From Betaproteobacteria bacterium (lineage in GTDB: Bacteria; Pseudomonadota; Gammaproteobacteria; Burkholderiales; Casimicrobiaceae), in assembly GCA_003153335.1 (NCBI GenBank), contig PLYG01000078.1, positions 1 to 12,066 on the forward strand: a stretch of 12,066 nt of DNA. The letters run 5' to 3'. Below the pieces are notes generated by a model. It made no database searches. It had not been told where the DNA came from and was given only the letters and a program-made list of their open reading frames with translations. The position numbers and the translations under genes are program-made. Every line of letters begins with the position of its first letter. Within the stretch, counting starts at the first letter, position 1. Positions 6,131-12,066 of this stretch are shown here, piece by piece.

Positions 6131-6994
6131 CTAGCGTTCGGCGTAGCGCAGTTCGAGGCGCTTGGTCCACAACGCAATCGGGTAACAGTACAGGAAGAAC
6201 CACAGCAATACATAGCTGTAGATCGGGATCAGCAAATCGGTGCGCGCCTCGGCGGCAGTGATGCGGCCGGTGATGGTCATCACTTCGCTCACGCCGACGA
6301 TCGAGGCCAGCGTCGTCGCCATGGTCAGGATCGCGTACCAGTTCATCCACGGCGGCAGCATCCGCTTGACGCATTGCGGCAGGATGATTTTCCAGAGCGT
6401 CTGCCGGCGCGAGAACGCCAGCGAGCGCGCCGCGTCCCACTGCGCGGTCGGGATCGACTGCACTGCCCCGCGGACGATTTCGGCGAAATTGGCCATGATG
6501 GGGAGCGCGAGTCCCAAGGTCGCCTTGATCCAGTCCGGGAACGGCACGGTCACGCCGCCGAAATGCAACTCGAACGGCATCAGGAACATCACAAAAAAGA
6601 GCAGCACCAGCCACGGCGCATTGCGGAAGAACTGGACGACGACCCACGACGTGCCCCGCACCGGCGCCAGCAGCGATATGCGCGCAAAGCCCAGGAGCAG
6701 ACCGGCGGCAGTGCCCAGCGCCATCGCCATCACGCTGATCAGCAGGTTGAACAGAAAACCCTTGGCCAGCAGCGGCGTCCATTTGATCAGCAATTCGATC
6801 ACGCTCACGCTGAGGTCCCGCGCTTGCACCTGCGCCACGGCGACCGACGCGAGCAGCACCGCAAGAAGCGCGAAGCCGGTGCGGGCGGTGAAGAGCGATC
6901 CGCCGCTCGAGCGGTCGGCCCTCGCGTATTGTTCGGGGCGCAACCGCAATGCCAGCACCACGTCGAAGCGGGCGGGAACGTAATACTTGCTCAT
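6131..6994 (-). CDS. Polar amino acid ABC transporter permease 2 (HisM/GlnP type)
   Basis: The 287-residue inner-membrane permease is of the polar-amino-acid type. It has a hydrophilic N terminus of about 35 residues, a first helix near 40-56, and a long linker before the core membrane domain. The core contains F-F-R-N-A-P-W-L-V (122-130), the permease hallmark, and an EAA loop E-I-V-R-G-A-V-Q-S-I-P-T-A-Q-W-D-A-A-R-S-L (172-192) followed by I-I-L-P-Q, which docks on the ATPase. It ends in positively charged residues after the last helix. The start ATG 6994 overlaps the stop of permease 1 by four bases (6991-6994), pointing to coupled translation and a heterodimeric channel. The frame is open much further upstream to 7696, but only as a shadow of permease 1. 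Substrate specificity lies mainly in the binding protein. Confidence 0.93.
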   Translation of the reverse strand: MSKYYVPARFDVVLALRLRPEQYARADRSSGGSLFTARTGFALLAVLLASVAVAQVQARDLSVSVIELLIKWTPLLAKGFLFNLLISVMAMALGTAAGLLLGFARISLLAPVRGTSWVVVQFFRNAPWLVLLFFVMFLMPFELHFGGVTVPFPDWIKATLGLALPIMANFAEIVRGAVQSIPTAQWDAARSLAFSRRQTLWKIILPQCVKRMLPPWMNWYAILTMATTLASIVGVSEVMTITGRITAAEARTDLLIPIYSYVLLWFFLYCYPIALWTKRLELRYAER

Positions 6995-7722
6995 TGGCCG
7001 AATCCCGGCACGCGCAAACGCGCTTCCAGCCACTGCATCACCTGGTTGATGATGCCGACGATGGCGACGTAGGAAATGAGGAGGACGACCATCATCTCCG
7101 GCACATTGACCTGTTCCGACCAGATCTGCGCCGACATGTACAGCAGTTCGGGCACCGCGATCGCGTAGGCCAGCGTCGTCGTCTTCACCAGGTTGACCAG
7201 GTTGTTGGTCATCGCCGGCATGGTGACCCGCAGCGCGAGCGGCAGCACCACCAGCCGGAACACCTGGGCGCGCGAGTAGCCCAGCGATTCGGCCGCCTCG
7301 ATCATCGCCCGGGGCACGGCCTCGATCCCGGCGCGGAAGATTTCGGCGGCAAAGGCGGCCTCGAGCAAGGTCAGCGAAATGACCGCCCAGCCCAATGATC
7401 CCAGCAATGGCATGCCGCCGACCTTGGGCAACAGCGGCCCCAGCGCGAAATAGAAAAAATACAGTTGGACCAGCGGCGGCGTATTGCGAAAGAGCTGGAC
7501 AAAGCCGTTGGCGGCACGCCGCACCGCGGCGATTTTCGATCCGCACAGCCAGGCGGTGAATGCCCCAAGCAACAGGCTCAGGATCAGGCAGTACGCCGAG
7601 AGCTTGAGGGTGGTCGCGAAGCCTTCGAGGAAACGCGAGCGGTCGTAGCTGTCGTAGAAAATCGTCAGCTTGATGCCGCTGGTCTGATGCAGCCACCGGA
7701 ACCAGGCCGCGATGTCATCCAC
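6991..7722 (-). CDS. Polar amino acid ABC transporter permease 1 (HisQ/GlnP type)
   Basis: The 243-residue permease is the usual size for this family. After a hydrophilic start it has the conserved entry G-F-A-T-T-L-K-L-S (34-42), F-R-N-T-P-P-L-V-Q-L-Y-F (78-89) and an EAA loop E-I-F-R-A-G-I-E-A-V-P-R-A-M-I-E-A-A-E-S-L-G (127-148) ending in V-L-P-L-A-L-R. Five hydrophobic helices are apparent. It pairs with permease 2 to form the membrane channel. It starts 51 bases after the binding-protein stop, across a GC-rich hairpin, and its TGA overlaps the next ATG. Confidence 0.94.
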   Translation of the reverse strand: MDDIAAWFRWLHQTSGIKLTIFYDSYDRSRFLEGFATTLKLSAYCLILSLLLGAFTAWLCGSKIAAVRRAANGFVQLFRNTPPLVQLYFFYFALGPLLPKVGGMPLLGSLGWAVISLTLLEAAFAAEIFRAGIEAVPRAMIEAAESLGYSRAQVFRLVVLPLALRVTMPAMTNNLVNLVKTTTLAYAIAVPELLYMSAQIWSEQVNVPEMMVVLLISYVAIVGIINQVMQWLEARLRVPGFGQ

Positions 7723-7746
7723 GGCGGGATCCTCGGCTTAGGCCGG

Positions 7747-7764
7747 GCGGGCGGCTTCGCCCGC
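7747..7764 (-). promoter_or_regulatory. Hairpin between binding protein and permease genes
   Basis: GCGGGC (7747-7752) and GCCCGC (7759-7764) flank a six-base loop in the 51-base gap after the binding-protein stop. There is no T-tract, so it is not a full terminator. Hairpins in this place in transporter operons commonly protect the upstream binding-protein mRNA from 3' decay and lower permease expression. That role is inferred from position. Confidence 0.5.
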
Positions 7765-7773
7765 ACTCGCACA

Positions 7774-8595
7774 CTATTTGAACTTTGCCTGCTGTTCGAC
7801 CAGGAACGGCGATTGCGGGATTCCCCACTTTTTCTCGAGATCAAGGATGAAGCCGGTCTTGTGCCATTCCTTGCTCACATCGCTGATCCAGGCGGCGAAT
7901 TTGACGTCTTCCTTGCGCACGCCCAATCCCCACGGCTCGGGATCGATCGAGGGCAGCACCATCGCGTAGTCGGCCCACTTGGCATCGCCCATGATACCGG
8001 CAAAGAACGTCGTGTCGAACACGGTGCCCACGCAGTTGCCACCTTCCAGCGCCGCCATCGCTTCGGTCACACCCTTGAACACGACGAGTTGCGCGCCGAA
8101 TTCTTCGCCGGTCTTGCGGTTGTAGTAGGCGCCCTGGATCGCGCAAACAGGTTTGCCCTTGAGATCGGCCCAGGTCTTCAGTCCCGAATTCTTCTTGGCG
8201 AACACATTGGCCGCGCCCGCGTAGTAGAACGGCTGCGGAATGCCGACGACTTCCGCCCGATCGGGTTTGTACGCCATGGTCGCGATCATCATGTCGGTCC
8301 GGCCCTGCTTGACGAATTGCTTCCGGTTCGCGGCGATGACGGGCACCAGTTCGATCTGCACGCCAAGACGCTTGGCAATGTCGTTGGCCAGATCGATTTC
8401 GAGACCGACGATCTTGCCCGAGGGGTCGGTGTAGCCGAACGGCTTGTAGTCGGCCTTGACGCCGACCACGATCTTGCCTTTCTGCTTGATGCTCGCCATG
8501 GTATCAACCTGCGCCCACGCCGAGTTTGCCGCCATCACAAACAACCCTGCAACGACGAATGACCACTTCGACTGCCACGATTTTCGGTTATGCAC
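7774..8595 (-). CDS. Periplasmic amino acid-binding protein of the ABC transporter
   Basis: The 273-residue type II periplasmic binding protein (PBPb/SBP family 3) captures the substrate for the transporter. A signal peptide is clear: charged N terminus (H-N-R-K-S-W-Q-S-K), hydrophobic core W-S-F-V-V-A-G-L-F-V-M, and likely cleavage after A-N-S-A-W-A (residue 28). The mature part has G-K-I-V-V-G-V-K-A-D-Y-K-P-F-G-Y, L-E-I-D-L-A-N-D-I-A, the ligand-carboxylate Arg in P-D-R-A-E (R113) and an Asp in T-V-F-D-T-T (D194) where this family binds the ligand amino group. These residues fit an alpha-amino acid or close analogue. The GTG at 8595 was chosen as start because AAGGAGG (8600-8606) lies just upstream and it puts the signal peptide at the N terminus; the frame is open upstream to 8778 without a signal-like sequence. 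First gene of the operon. Confidence 0.93.
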   Translation of the reverse strand: MHNRKSWQSKWSFVVAGLFVMAANSAWAQVDTMASIKQKGKIVVGVKADYKPFGYTDPSGKIVGLEIDLANDIAKRLGVQIELVPVIAANRKQFVKQGRTDMMIATMAYKPDRAEVVGIPQPFYYAGAANVFAKKNSGLKTWADLKGKPVCAIQGAYYNRKTGEEFGAQLVVFKGVTEAMAALEGGNCVGTVFDTTFFAGIMGDAKWADYAMVLPSIDPEPWGLGVRKEDVKFAAWISDVSKEWHKTGFILDLEKKWGIPQSPFLVEQQAKFK

Positions 8596-8599
8596 TACG

Positions 8600-8606
8600 C
8601 CTCCTT
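8600..8606 (-). promoter_or_regulatory. Strong Shine-Dalgarno site deciding a GTG start
   Basis: On the minus strand a full AAGGAGG is followed after four bases by GTG at 8595-8593. It fixes the start of the binding-protein gene at this GTG and predicts high translation, as expected for the most abundant component of an ABC importer. Confidence 0.85.
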
Positions 8607-8645
8607 GTGCTGGTTGAATACGACGGTTTTCCTTCTCTATCGCTG

Positions 8646-8674
8646 AGGATAAGCGATTCCAATTTCCGTTGCAA
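8646..8674 (-). promoter_or_regulatory. Probable sigma70 promoter of the ABC transporter operon
   Basis: On the minus strand there is TTGCAA (8669-8674), a spacer of exactly 17 bases and TATCCT (8646-8651), each matching four of six consensus bases. The predicted start near 8639 gives an untranslated leader of about 44 bases ahead of the GTG at 8595. It lies in the gap between the MTHFR-like gene and the binding-protein gene, the right place for the operon promoter. No activator site can be assigned. Confidence 0.5.
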
Positions 8675-8750
8675 CAGTCTGCTTGGCTGGGCCTGTTCTC
8701 CGACGTGACCGGGCCGGCGTTGCCCCGCGCGCTTGCCCCGTGCTCACGCG

Positions 8751-9503
8751 TCAGGCGCGGACGATAAATCGTGAGCAATCCTCGTTCAGATCGAATGACC
8801 CCTCGGTCACCTTACGCAGCCATCGCGCGGTCTCGAGGCTGCCGCCAAAGCAAAAGAAATGCGGTTTCATGATCGACGCGTCATCGCCCGCCGCGCGACG
8901 GCGCACCAGACCGATCAGCATTTCCTCCGGCGTGGTCGTCATCCGGGCGAGACCCGTCAGCGCGTTGGCGCTCTGCGCCAGGGCATGCATTGAAGCGCCG
9001 ATGCCGCACTGCATCGCGTAGCGGATGAGCCGCGGCAGCGGCGTCGGCCCGGCGAGTCCCACGTGCGCCGGCAGCGATATTCCGCGTTCGAGGCAATGGC
9101 GTCGCCAATCGAATACCGCCTGGGGATTGAAACCGAATTGCGTCACCACATAAACACATGTCCCGGTGCGCTGCGCGAATGCTTGCTTGGTCCGCAACGC
9201 GTCCCACAACAGACTCGGCCCGATCACCTTGTGTCCTTCAGGATGTGCGGCGACTGCGACGGTCTTCATCCCGCAGTCGACGGTCGCGCCGGTTCCGAGC
9301 ACTTCCACCGTGCTCGAAAAGGGACCCGAGGGCGCGTTTGCGTCACCCGCCACCAACAGCATCTGCTCGATGCCGGCCGCGTTGAGCTCTGCAAGCGCCG
9401 CGCGCAACTGCCGCTCGCTGTGGAGCGCGCGGGCGACAAGGTGGGGACACGCGTGGAATCCTAGCTTCCGGATCTTGACCGCCACCCGGACGACGTCCTG
9501 CAA
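8751..9503 (-). CDS. Methylenetetrahydrofolate reductase (MetF)-like protein, N-terminally truncated
   Basis: The minus-strand frame (250 residues from TTG 9503) matches the MetF/MTHFR barrel from its second helix onward: C-P-H-L-V-A-R (19-25), the folate-site Asp in L-L-V-A-G-D-A-N-A-P-S-G-P-F (49-62; D54), A-A-H-P-E-G-H (85-91), V-V-T-Q-F-G-F (119-125), and G-I-S-L-P-A-H-V-G-L-A-G-P (141-153). MTHFR is an FAD enzyme that reduces 5,10-methylene-THF to 5-methyl-THF. The usual first 40-60 residues are missing, including the strand with the catalytic Glu of the F-E-F-F-P-P motif (Glu28 in E. coli). An in-frame TAA lies eight codons upstream of the TTG, and I find no such motif in the other two minus frames up to 9671. 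There is no good start codon or RBS. It is either a broken gene or a degenerate relative, unlikely to be an active reductase as it stands. It runs divergently from methyltransferase copy 2. Confidence 0.72.
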   Translation of the reverse strand: MQDVVRVAVKIRKLGFHACPHLVARALHSERQLRAALAELNAAGIEQMLLVAGDANAPSGPFSSTVEVLGTGATVDCGMKTVAVAAHPEGHKVIGPSLLWDALRTKQAFAQRTGTCVYVVTQFGFNPQAVFDWRRHCLERGISLPAHVGLAGPTPLPRLIRYAMQCGIGASMHALAQSANALTGLARMTTTPEEMLIGLVRRRAAGDDASIMKPHFFCFGGSLETARWLRKVTEGSFDLNEDCSRFIVRA

Positions 9504-9671
9504 CAGCCAGCGCGGGTGGTGCGCGGATTATCGCACGTTCAAATACGAGCGATCCGCCACCATGCGACGGTAACTGATATGCTTGCGACATCGGCCGGTA
9601 TGCTGCAACAATGGGATGATTGCCTGTGCGCCAAGCGGCGCAATGGCTACCCTACGTCGCGAGGACAGGAC

Positions 9672-10766
9672 ATGGCTAAGAGCAAAGCTGAAAATACTAC
9701 ATCACGGCCGCAGCCGGTCAAGCCTGACGGCCTGTTGCAACGACTCGCCGATGGACCGGTGATCTGTGCCGAAGGATATTTGTTCGAATTCGAGCGGCGC
9801 GGCTATTTGCAGGCCGGCGCCTTCGTGCCGGAAGTCGTCCTCGAACATCCGGAACTCGTCGAGATGCTGCATCGTGATTTCGTGCACGCCGGATCGGATG
9901 TAGTGGAAGCGTTCACCTACTATGCGCATCGCGAGAAGATGAAAATCATCGGCCGCGAGAAGGATCTTGAACGCATCAACCGGCAAGCGCTGGACATTGC
10001 GAAAAGGGTGGCGCACGAGACTGGCGCGCTGTTCGCCGGCAATATTTGCAACACGGGCATCTACGATCCTGCCGATCCGGCAACGCACAAGGCGGTGAGC
10101 CGCATGTTCGACGAGCAAATTGGCTGGGCGGCCGACGCGGGAGTTGACTTCATTGTTGCCGAAACGTTCGCTTACGCTGGTGAGGCGAAGCTGGCGGCCG
10201 AAGCAATCAAGAAGACGCCATTGCCAGCGGTTATCACCATGGCCATTCACAAAGCCGATCGCACGCGCGATGACCTTTCGGTCGGCGAAGCGGCGAAACG
10301 TCTCGAAGGCGTGGGAGCGGACGTCGTCGGCTTTAACTGCATACGCGGGCCATGGACCATGCTGCCGCTGCTTGAGGAACTGCGAACGGCCGTGAAATGT
10401 CACATCGCGGCACTTCCCGTGCCCTACCGCACGACGCCCGCCGAGCCGACCTTCCAATCGCTGACTGATCCGGGCTGCAACTACATTCCCGACGGGCGGC
10501 CGTTTCCGACTGCGCTCGATCCATTTGTCTGCAACCGCTATGAGATCGGTGAATTTGCGAAGCAGGCCTATGCACTCGGCGTGCATTATCTCGGCGTGTG
10601 CTGCGGGGCTGGACCGCATCACATCCGCGGCATGGCAGAGGCACTCGGCCGGAAGCCGCCGGCCAGCCAGTATTCGCCGGACATGTCGAAACATATACTG
10701 TTTGGGAGCGACAAGCAGTTGAAGCCTCATAACGTGGCTTATGGCGAAAAGATTTATGGCCGCTGA
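9672..10766 (+). CDS. BHMT-like homocysteine S-methyltransferase family protein, copy 2
   Basis: The 364-residue paralogue of copy 1 is mostly collinear with it and shares long identical blocks such as R-R-G-Y-L-Q-A-G-A-F-V-P-E-V-V-L-E-H-P-E. The zinc cysteines are C223 (G-F-N-C), C310 and C311 (G-V-C-C-G). The pocket changes relative to BHMT are the same as in copy 1: A-E-G-Y in place of D-G-G-F, F51 for W44, E164 kept, T165 for Y160, Y84 kept. It differs by a longer polar N terminus and by the loop T-D-P-G-C-N-Y-I-P-D-G-R, where copy 1 has C-D-G-H-W-H-G-D-W-G. ATG 9672 follows GAGGA at 9661-9665; the upstream in-frame extension lacks family similarity. Codons are much less GC-ending than in copy 1 (many TTG, GAA, AAA, ACT, TCA), pointing to a different history. 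A LysR gene follows at once. Role: thiol methylation with an unidentified donor. Confidence 0.88.
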   Translation: MAKSKAENTTSRPQPVKPDGLLQRLADGPVICAEGYLFEFERRGYLQAGAFVPEVVLEHPELVEMLHRDFVHAGSDVVEAFTYYAHREKMKIIGREKDLERINRQALDIAKRVAHETGALFAGNICNTGIYDPADPATHKAVSRMFDEQIGWAADAGVDFIVAETFAYAGEAKLAAEAIKKTPLPAVITMAIHKADRTRDDLSVGEAAKRLEGVGADVVGFNCIRGPWTMLPLLEELRTAVKCHIAALPVPYRTTPAEPTFQSLTDPGCNYIPDGRPFPTALDPFVCNRYEIGEFAKQAYALGVHYLGVCCGAGPHHIRGMAEALGRKPPASQYSPDMSKHILFGSDKQLKPHNVAYGEKIYGR

Positions 10767-10790
10767 GGCGTACCATCTTCGAGCATCATC

Positions 10791-11819
10791 TTGCCGTCAC
10801 GGCTGAAGCAGCCGAAATCAGGCGACGGCTTGCGAAAACGTGTGCTGCGCACGCCAAGAGAGTCGTTTCCATTTGATTTTCGCTCGCTCGAGATCTTTCT
10901 CGCGGTGGCCGAAACAGGAAGTTTCACTGAAGCCGGAAAACGTCTCGGCTTGACCCAATCGGCTATCTCACAGACAGTCAGCCAGCTCGAGCGCGAATTC
11001 GCGGTCATGTTGATTGACCGCAAGCTGAAGCCGCCGACCCTTACCATTGCCGGCGCGATTCTTCGCAAACAGGCATACGAGCTGCTTGAAGAAGCTCGCA
11101 GGGTCGTCTCCATGATTCGGGAGTCAGTTTCCGCCAAGCTGCCGATCGTGCGCATAGGCTTGATTGAATCTCTTTTCCCTGTGTTGGCGCCGGTGCTCGG
11201 CGTCGAGCTTCGTGCCTATGCCCATCAACTCTCCATGTTGTCCGGCCTCTCTTATTTTCATCGGCAGGCCCTGCTCCAACGCAACATCGATGTCTCGATT
11301 ACGCCAGAGCCCATGTACGAGATCGACGGTCTCGATCGCTTTGTGCTCTTGCATGAACCATTTATCTTGCTGCTCCCGGCGACCCGCCGAGGGAAGGACA
11401 ATAGCGATCTCGCCCGGCTGGCGGCCGAGCTTCCTTTCATCTGGTACACGGATCGCTCACATATGGGGCATCAGATCGGTCTTCATCTGCGCCGGCTGCG
11501 GCTCGAGCTGCCGCGCGACCAAGCCTATGACAGCACTTCCGGCGTCGTTTCGATGGTGGCAGCGGGGCTTGGCTGGGCGATTACAACCCCGCTCTGCATG
11601 CTCGATGCACGACCTGCCGCCAATAGTGTCTTTTGTGCACCGTTACCCCCGCCCGCGCTGTCGCGCCAACTCATGCTCGTGGCGCGCAGCGGCGAGATGG
11701 GCGGCATACCATCCCGCATTGCCGATCTGGCGCGAAGAGTGCTTGAAACGCGCTGCGCCCCCGAGATCGCTGGAATGTTCCCTTGGTTGGGCGATGCGTT
11801 CAAGGTCGGCGATATGTAG
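10791..11819 (+). CDS. LysR-family transcriptional regulator
   Basis: The 342-residue protein has an N-terminal winged HTH (about 30-90): F-R-S-L-E-I-F-L-A-V-A-E-T-G-S-F-T-E-A-G, L-G-L-T-Q-S-A-I-S-Q-T-V-S-Q-L-E, ending P-P-T-L-T-I-A-G. A periplasmic-binding-like effector domain follows, with I-R-I-G/V-R-I-G-L-I-E at its start and S-T-S-G-V-V-S-M-V-A-A-G-L-G-W-A in the second lobe, the usual ligand-linked segment. The start is uncertain: TTG 10791 is the earliest in-frame candidate after the methyltransferase stop, and GTG 10842 would give a more typical length and a start 11 residues before the HTH; neither has a good RBS. It is in the same frame as, and only 24 bases beyond, methyltransferase copy 2, so the two are probably co-transcribed. 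LysR proteins normally act on adjacent genes, so this methyltransferase is a natural target. Its codons are AT-richer, like its neighbour's. Confidence 0.9.
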   Translation: MPSRLKQPKSGDGLRKRVLRTPRESFPFDFRSLEIFLAVAETGSFTEAGKRLGLTQSAISQTVSQLEREFAVMLIDRKLKPPTLTIAGAILRKQAYELLEEARRVVSMIRESVSAKLPIVRIGLIESLFPVLAPVLGVELRAYAHQLSMLSGLSYFHRQALLQRNIDVSITPEPMYEIDGLDRFVLLHEPFILLLPATRRGKDNSDLARLAAELPFIWYTDRSHMGHQIGLHLRRLRLELPRDQAYDSTSGVVSMVAAGLGWAITTPLCMLDARPAANSVFCAPLPPPALSRQLMLVARSGEMGGIPSRIADLARRVLETRCAPEIAGMFPWLGDAFKVGDM

Positions 11820-11935
11820 TCGGAAAGAGGAGCGTGCGCACGACCCTGCTCTGTTCATGCTGTAACGACAGAGCGCTGCCGCTGTTCGTCAAGATGAGTT
11901 CCGAGCGTGTCACACTATCTTTCACGGTTGATTCT

Positions 11936-12066
11936 TCAAAATTCTTCCCAGGGAAAGCTATCGAGTCGCACGGCACCCTTTGCGGTCAGCAGCACTTGCG
12001 TCTCAAGTTTGATGCATTCGCCCCCAGCCTCTTCGCCGATGAGGCTTTCAAGGCACACGCACATGT
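11936..12066 (-). CDS. M24 (creatinase/Xaa-Pro peptidase) family protein, C-terminal end only
   Basis: The minus-strand frame enters from beyond the window and ends at TGA 11936-11938, giving the last 42 or so residues. They include M-C-V-C-L-E-S-L-I-G-E-E and C-I-K-L-E-T-Q-V-L-L-T, then L-D-S-F-P-W-E-E-F. This is the end of the pita-bread fold of M24 proteins: the two Glu residues in C-L-E-S and K-L-E-T correspond to the last two metal ligands of the family. Members include aminopeptidase P, prolidase, creatinase and the DMSP lyase DddP, and the visible part does not tell them apart. It converges on the LysR gene with a 116-base gap. Confidence 0.72.
   Translation of the reverse strand, partial: MCVCLESLIGEEAGGECIKLETQVLLTAKGAVRLDSFPWEEF

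Noticed and set aside
6083..7072. Long plus-strand open frame opposite the permease genes
   Set aside because: It is low-complexity (Arg, His, Gln rich), typical of the antisense of GC-rich membrane-protein genes, and shows no start signal or family motif.
9583..9612. TTGCGA with AACAAT (18-base spacer), which also forms a TTGC...GCAA inverted repeat, as promoter or LysR site of methyltransferase copy 2
   Set aside because: Both boxes are weak and the inverted repeat has only four-base arms; position is suitable but the evidence is too thin.

Overview
The window is GC-rich, densely coded DNA. Its gene families, its GC-ending codons and two REP-like palindromes suggest a proteobacterium, most likely a betaproteobacterium such as Burkholderiales or a relative. 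This assignment rests on family resemblance and not on a marker gene. No rRNA, tRNA, CRISPR array, integrase or complete insertion sequence is visible.

Left part (1-2577, mixed): the 3' end of a streptogramin-lyase-like (Vgb-type) beta-propeller gene, a stretch without a recognisable gene, an EamA/DMT drug/metabolite exporter, and on the minus strand an XRE-type antitoxin-like regulator. The antitoxin has a good sigma70-type promoter. Upstream of it lies only a 13-codon ORF that looks like the first and last residues of a RelE/HigB-type toxin fused together.

Centre (2578-9503): a betaine-homocysteine-methyltransferase-like gene (copy 1) preceded by a leader rich in inverted repeats. It converges on a minus-strand operon that reads, in transcription order, solute-binding protein, permease 1, permease 2, YbaK/ProX-type aminoacyl-tRNA deacylase, ATPase, GlxA-type AraC regulator. 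The junctions permease 1/permease 2 and deacylase/ATPase are ATGA overlaps. Together these form a polar-amino-acid (PAAT) uptake system with an embedded tRNA-proofreading enzyme and probably its own regulator. One REP-like palindrome sits just after the regulator stop codon. A second inverted repeat covers the regulator's start codon and first codons. Upstream of the operon promoter lies a minus-strand methylenetetrahydrofolate-reductase-like gene that lacks the usual N terminus.

Right part (9672-12066): a second methyltransferase paralogue with visibly less GC-biased codons, a LysR regulator directly downstream in the same frame, and on the opposite strand the C terminus of an M24 (creatinase/Xaa-Pro peptidase) family protein running off the window.

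Reading of the whole: two BHMT-like methyltransferases, a folate C1 reductase homologue, an amino-acid importer and GlxA/LysR regulators suggest an accessory locus for taking up a small methylated or amino-acid-like compound and passing its methyl group to homocysteine or another thiol. The substrate is not shown by the sequence. Pocket substitutions relative to animal BHMT argue against simply calling the enzymes betaine-specific.
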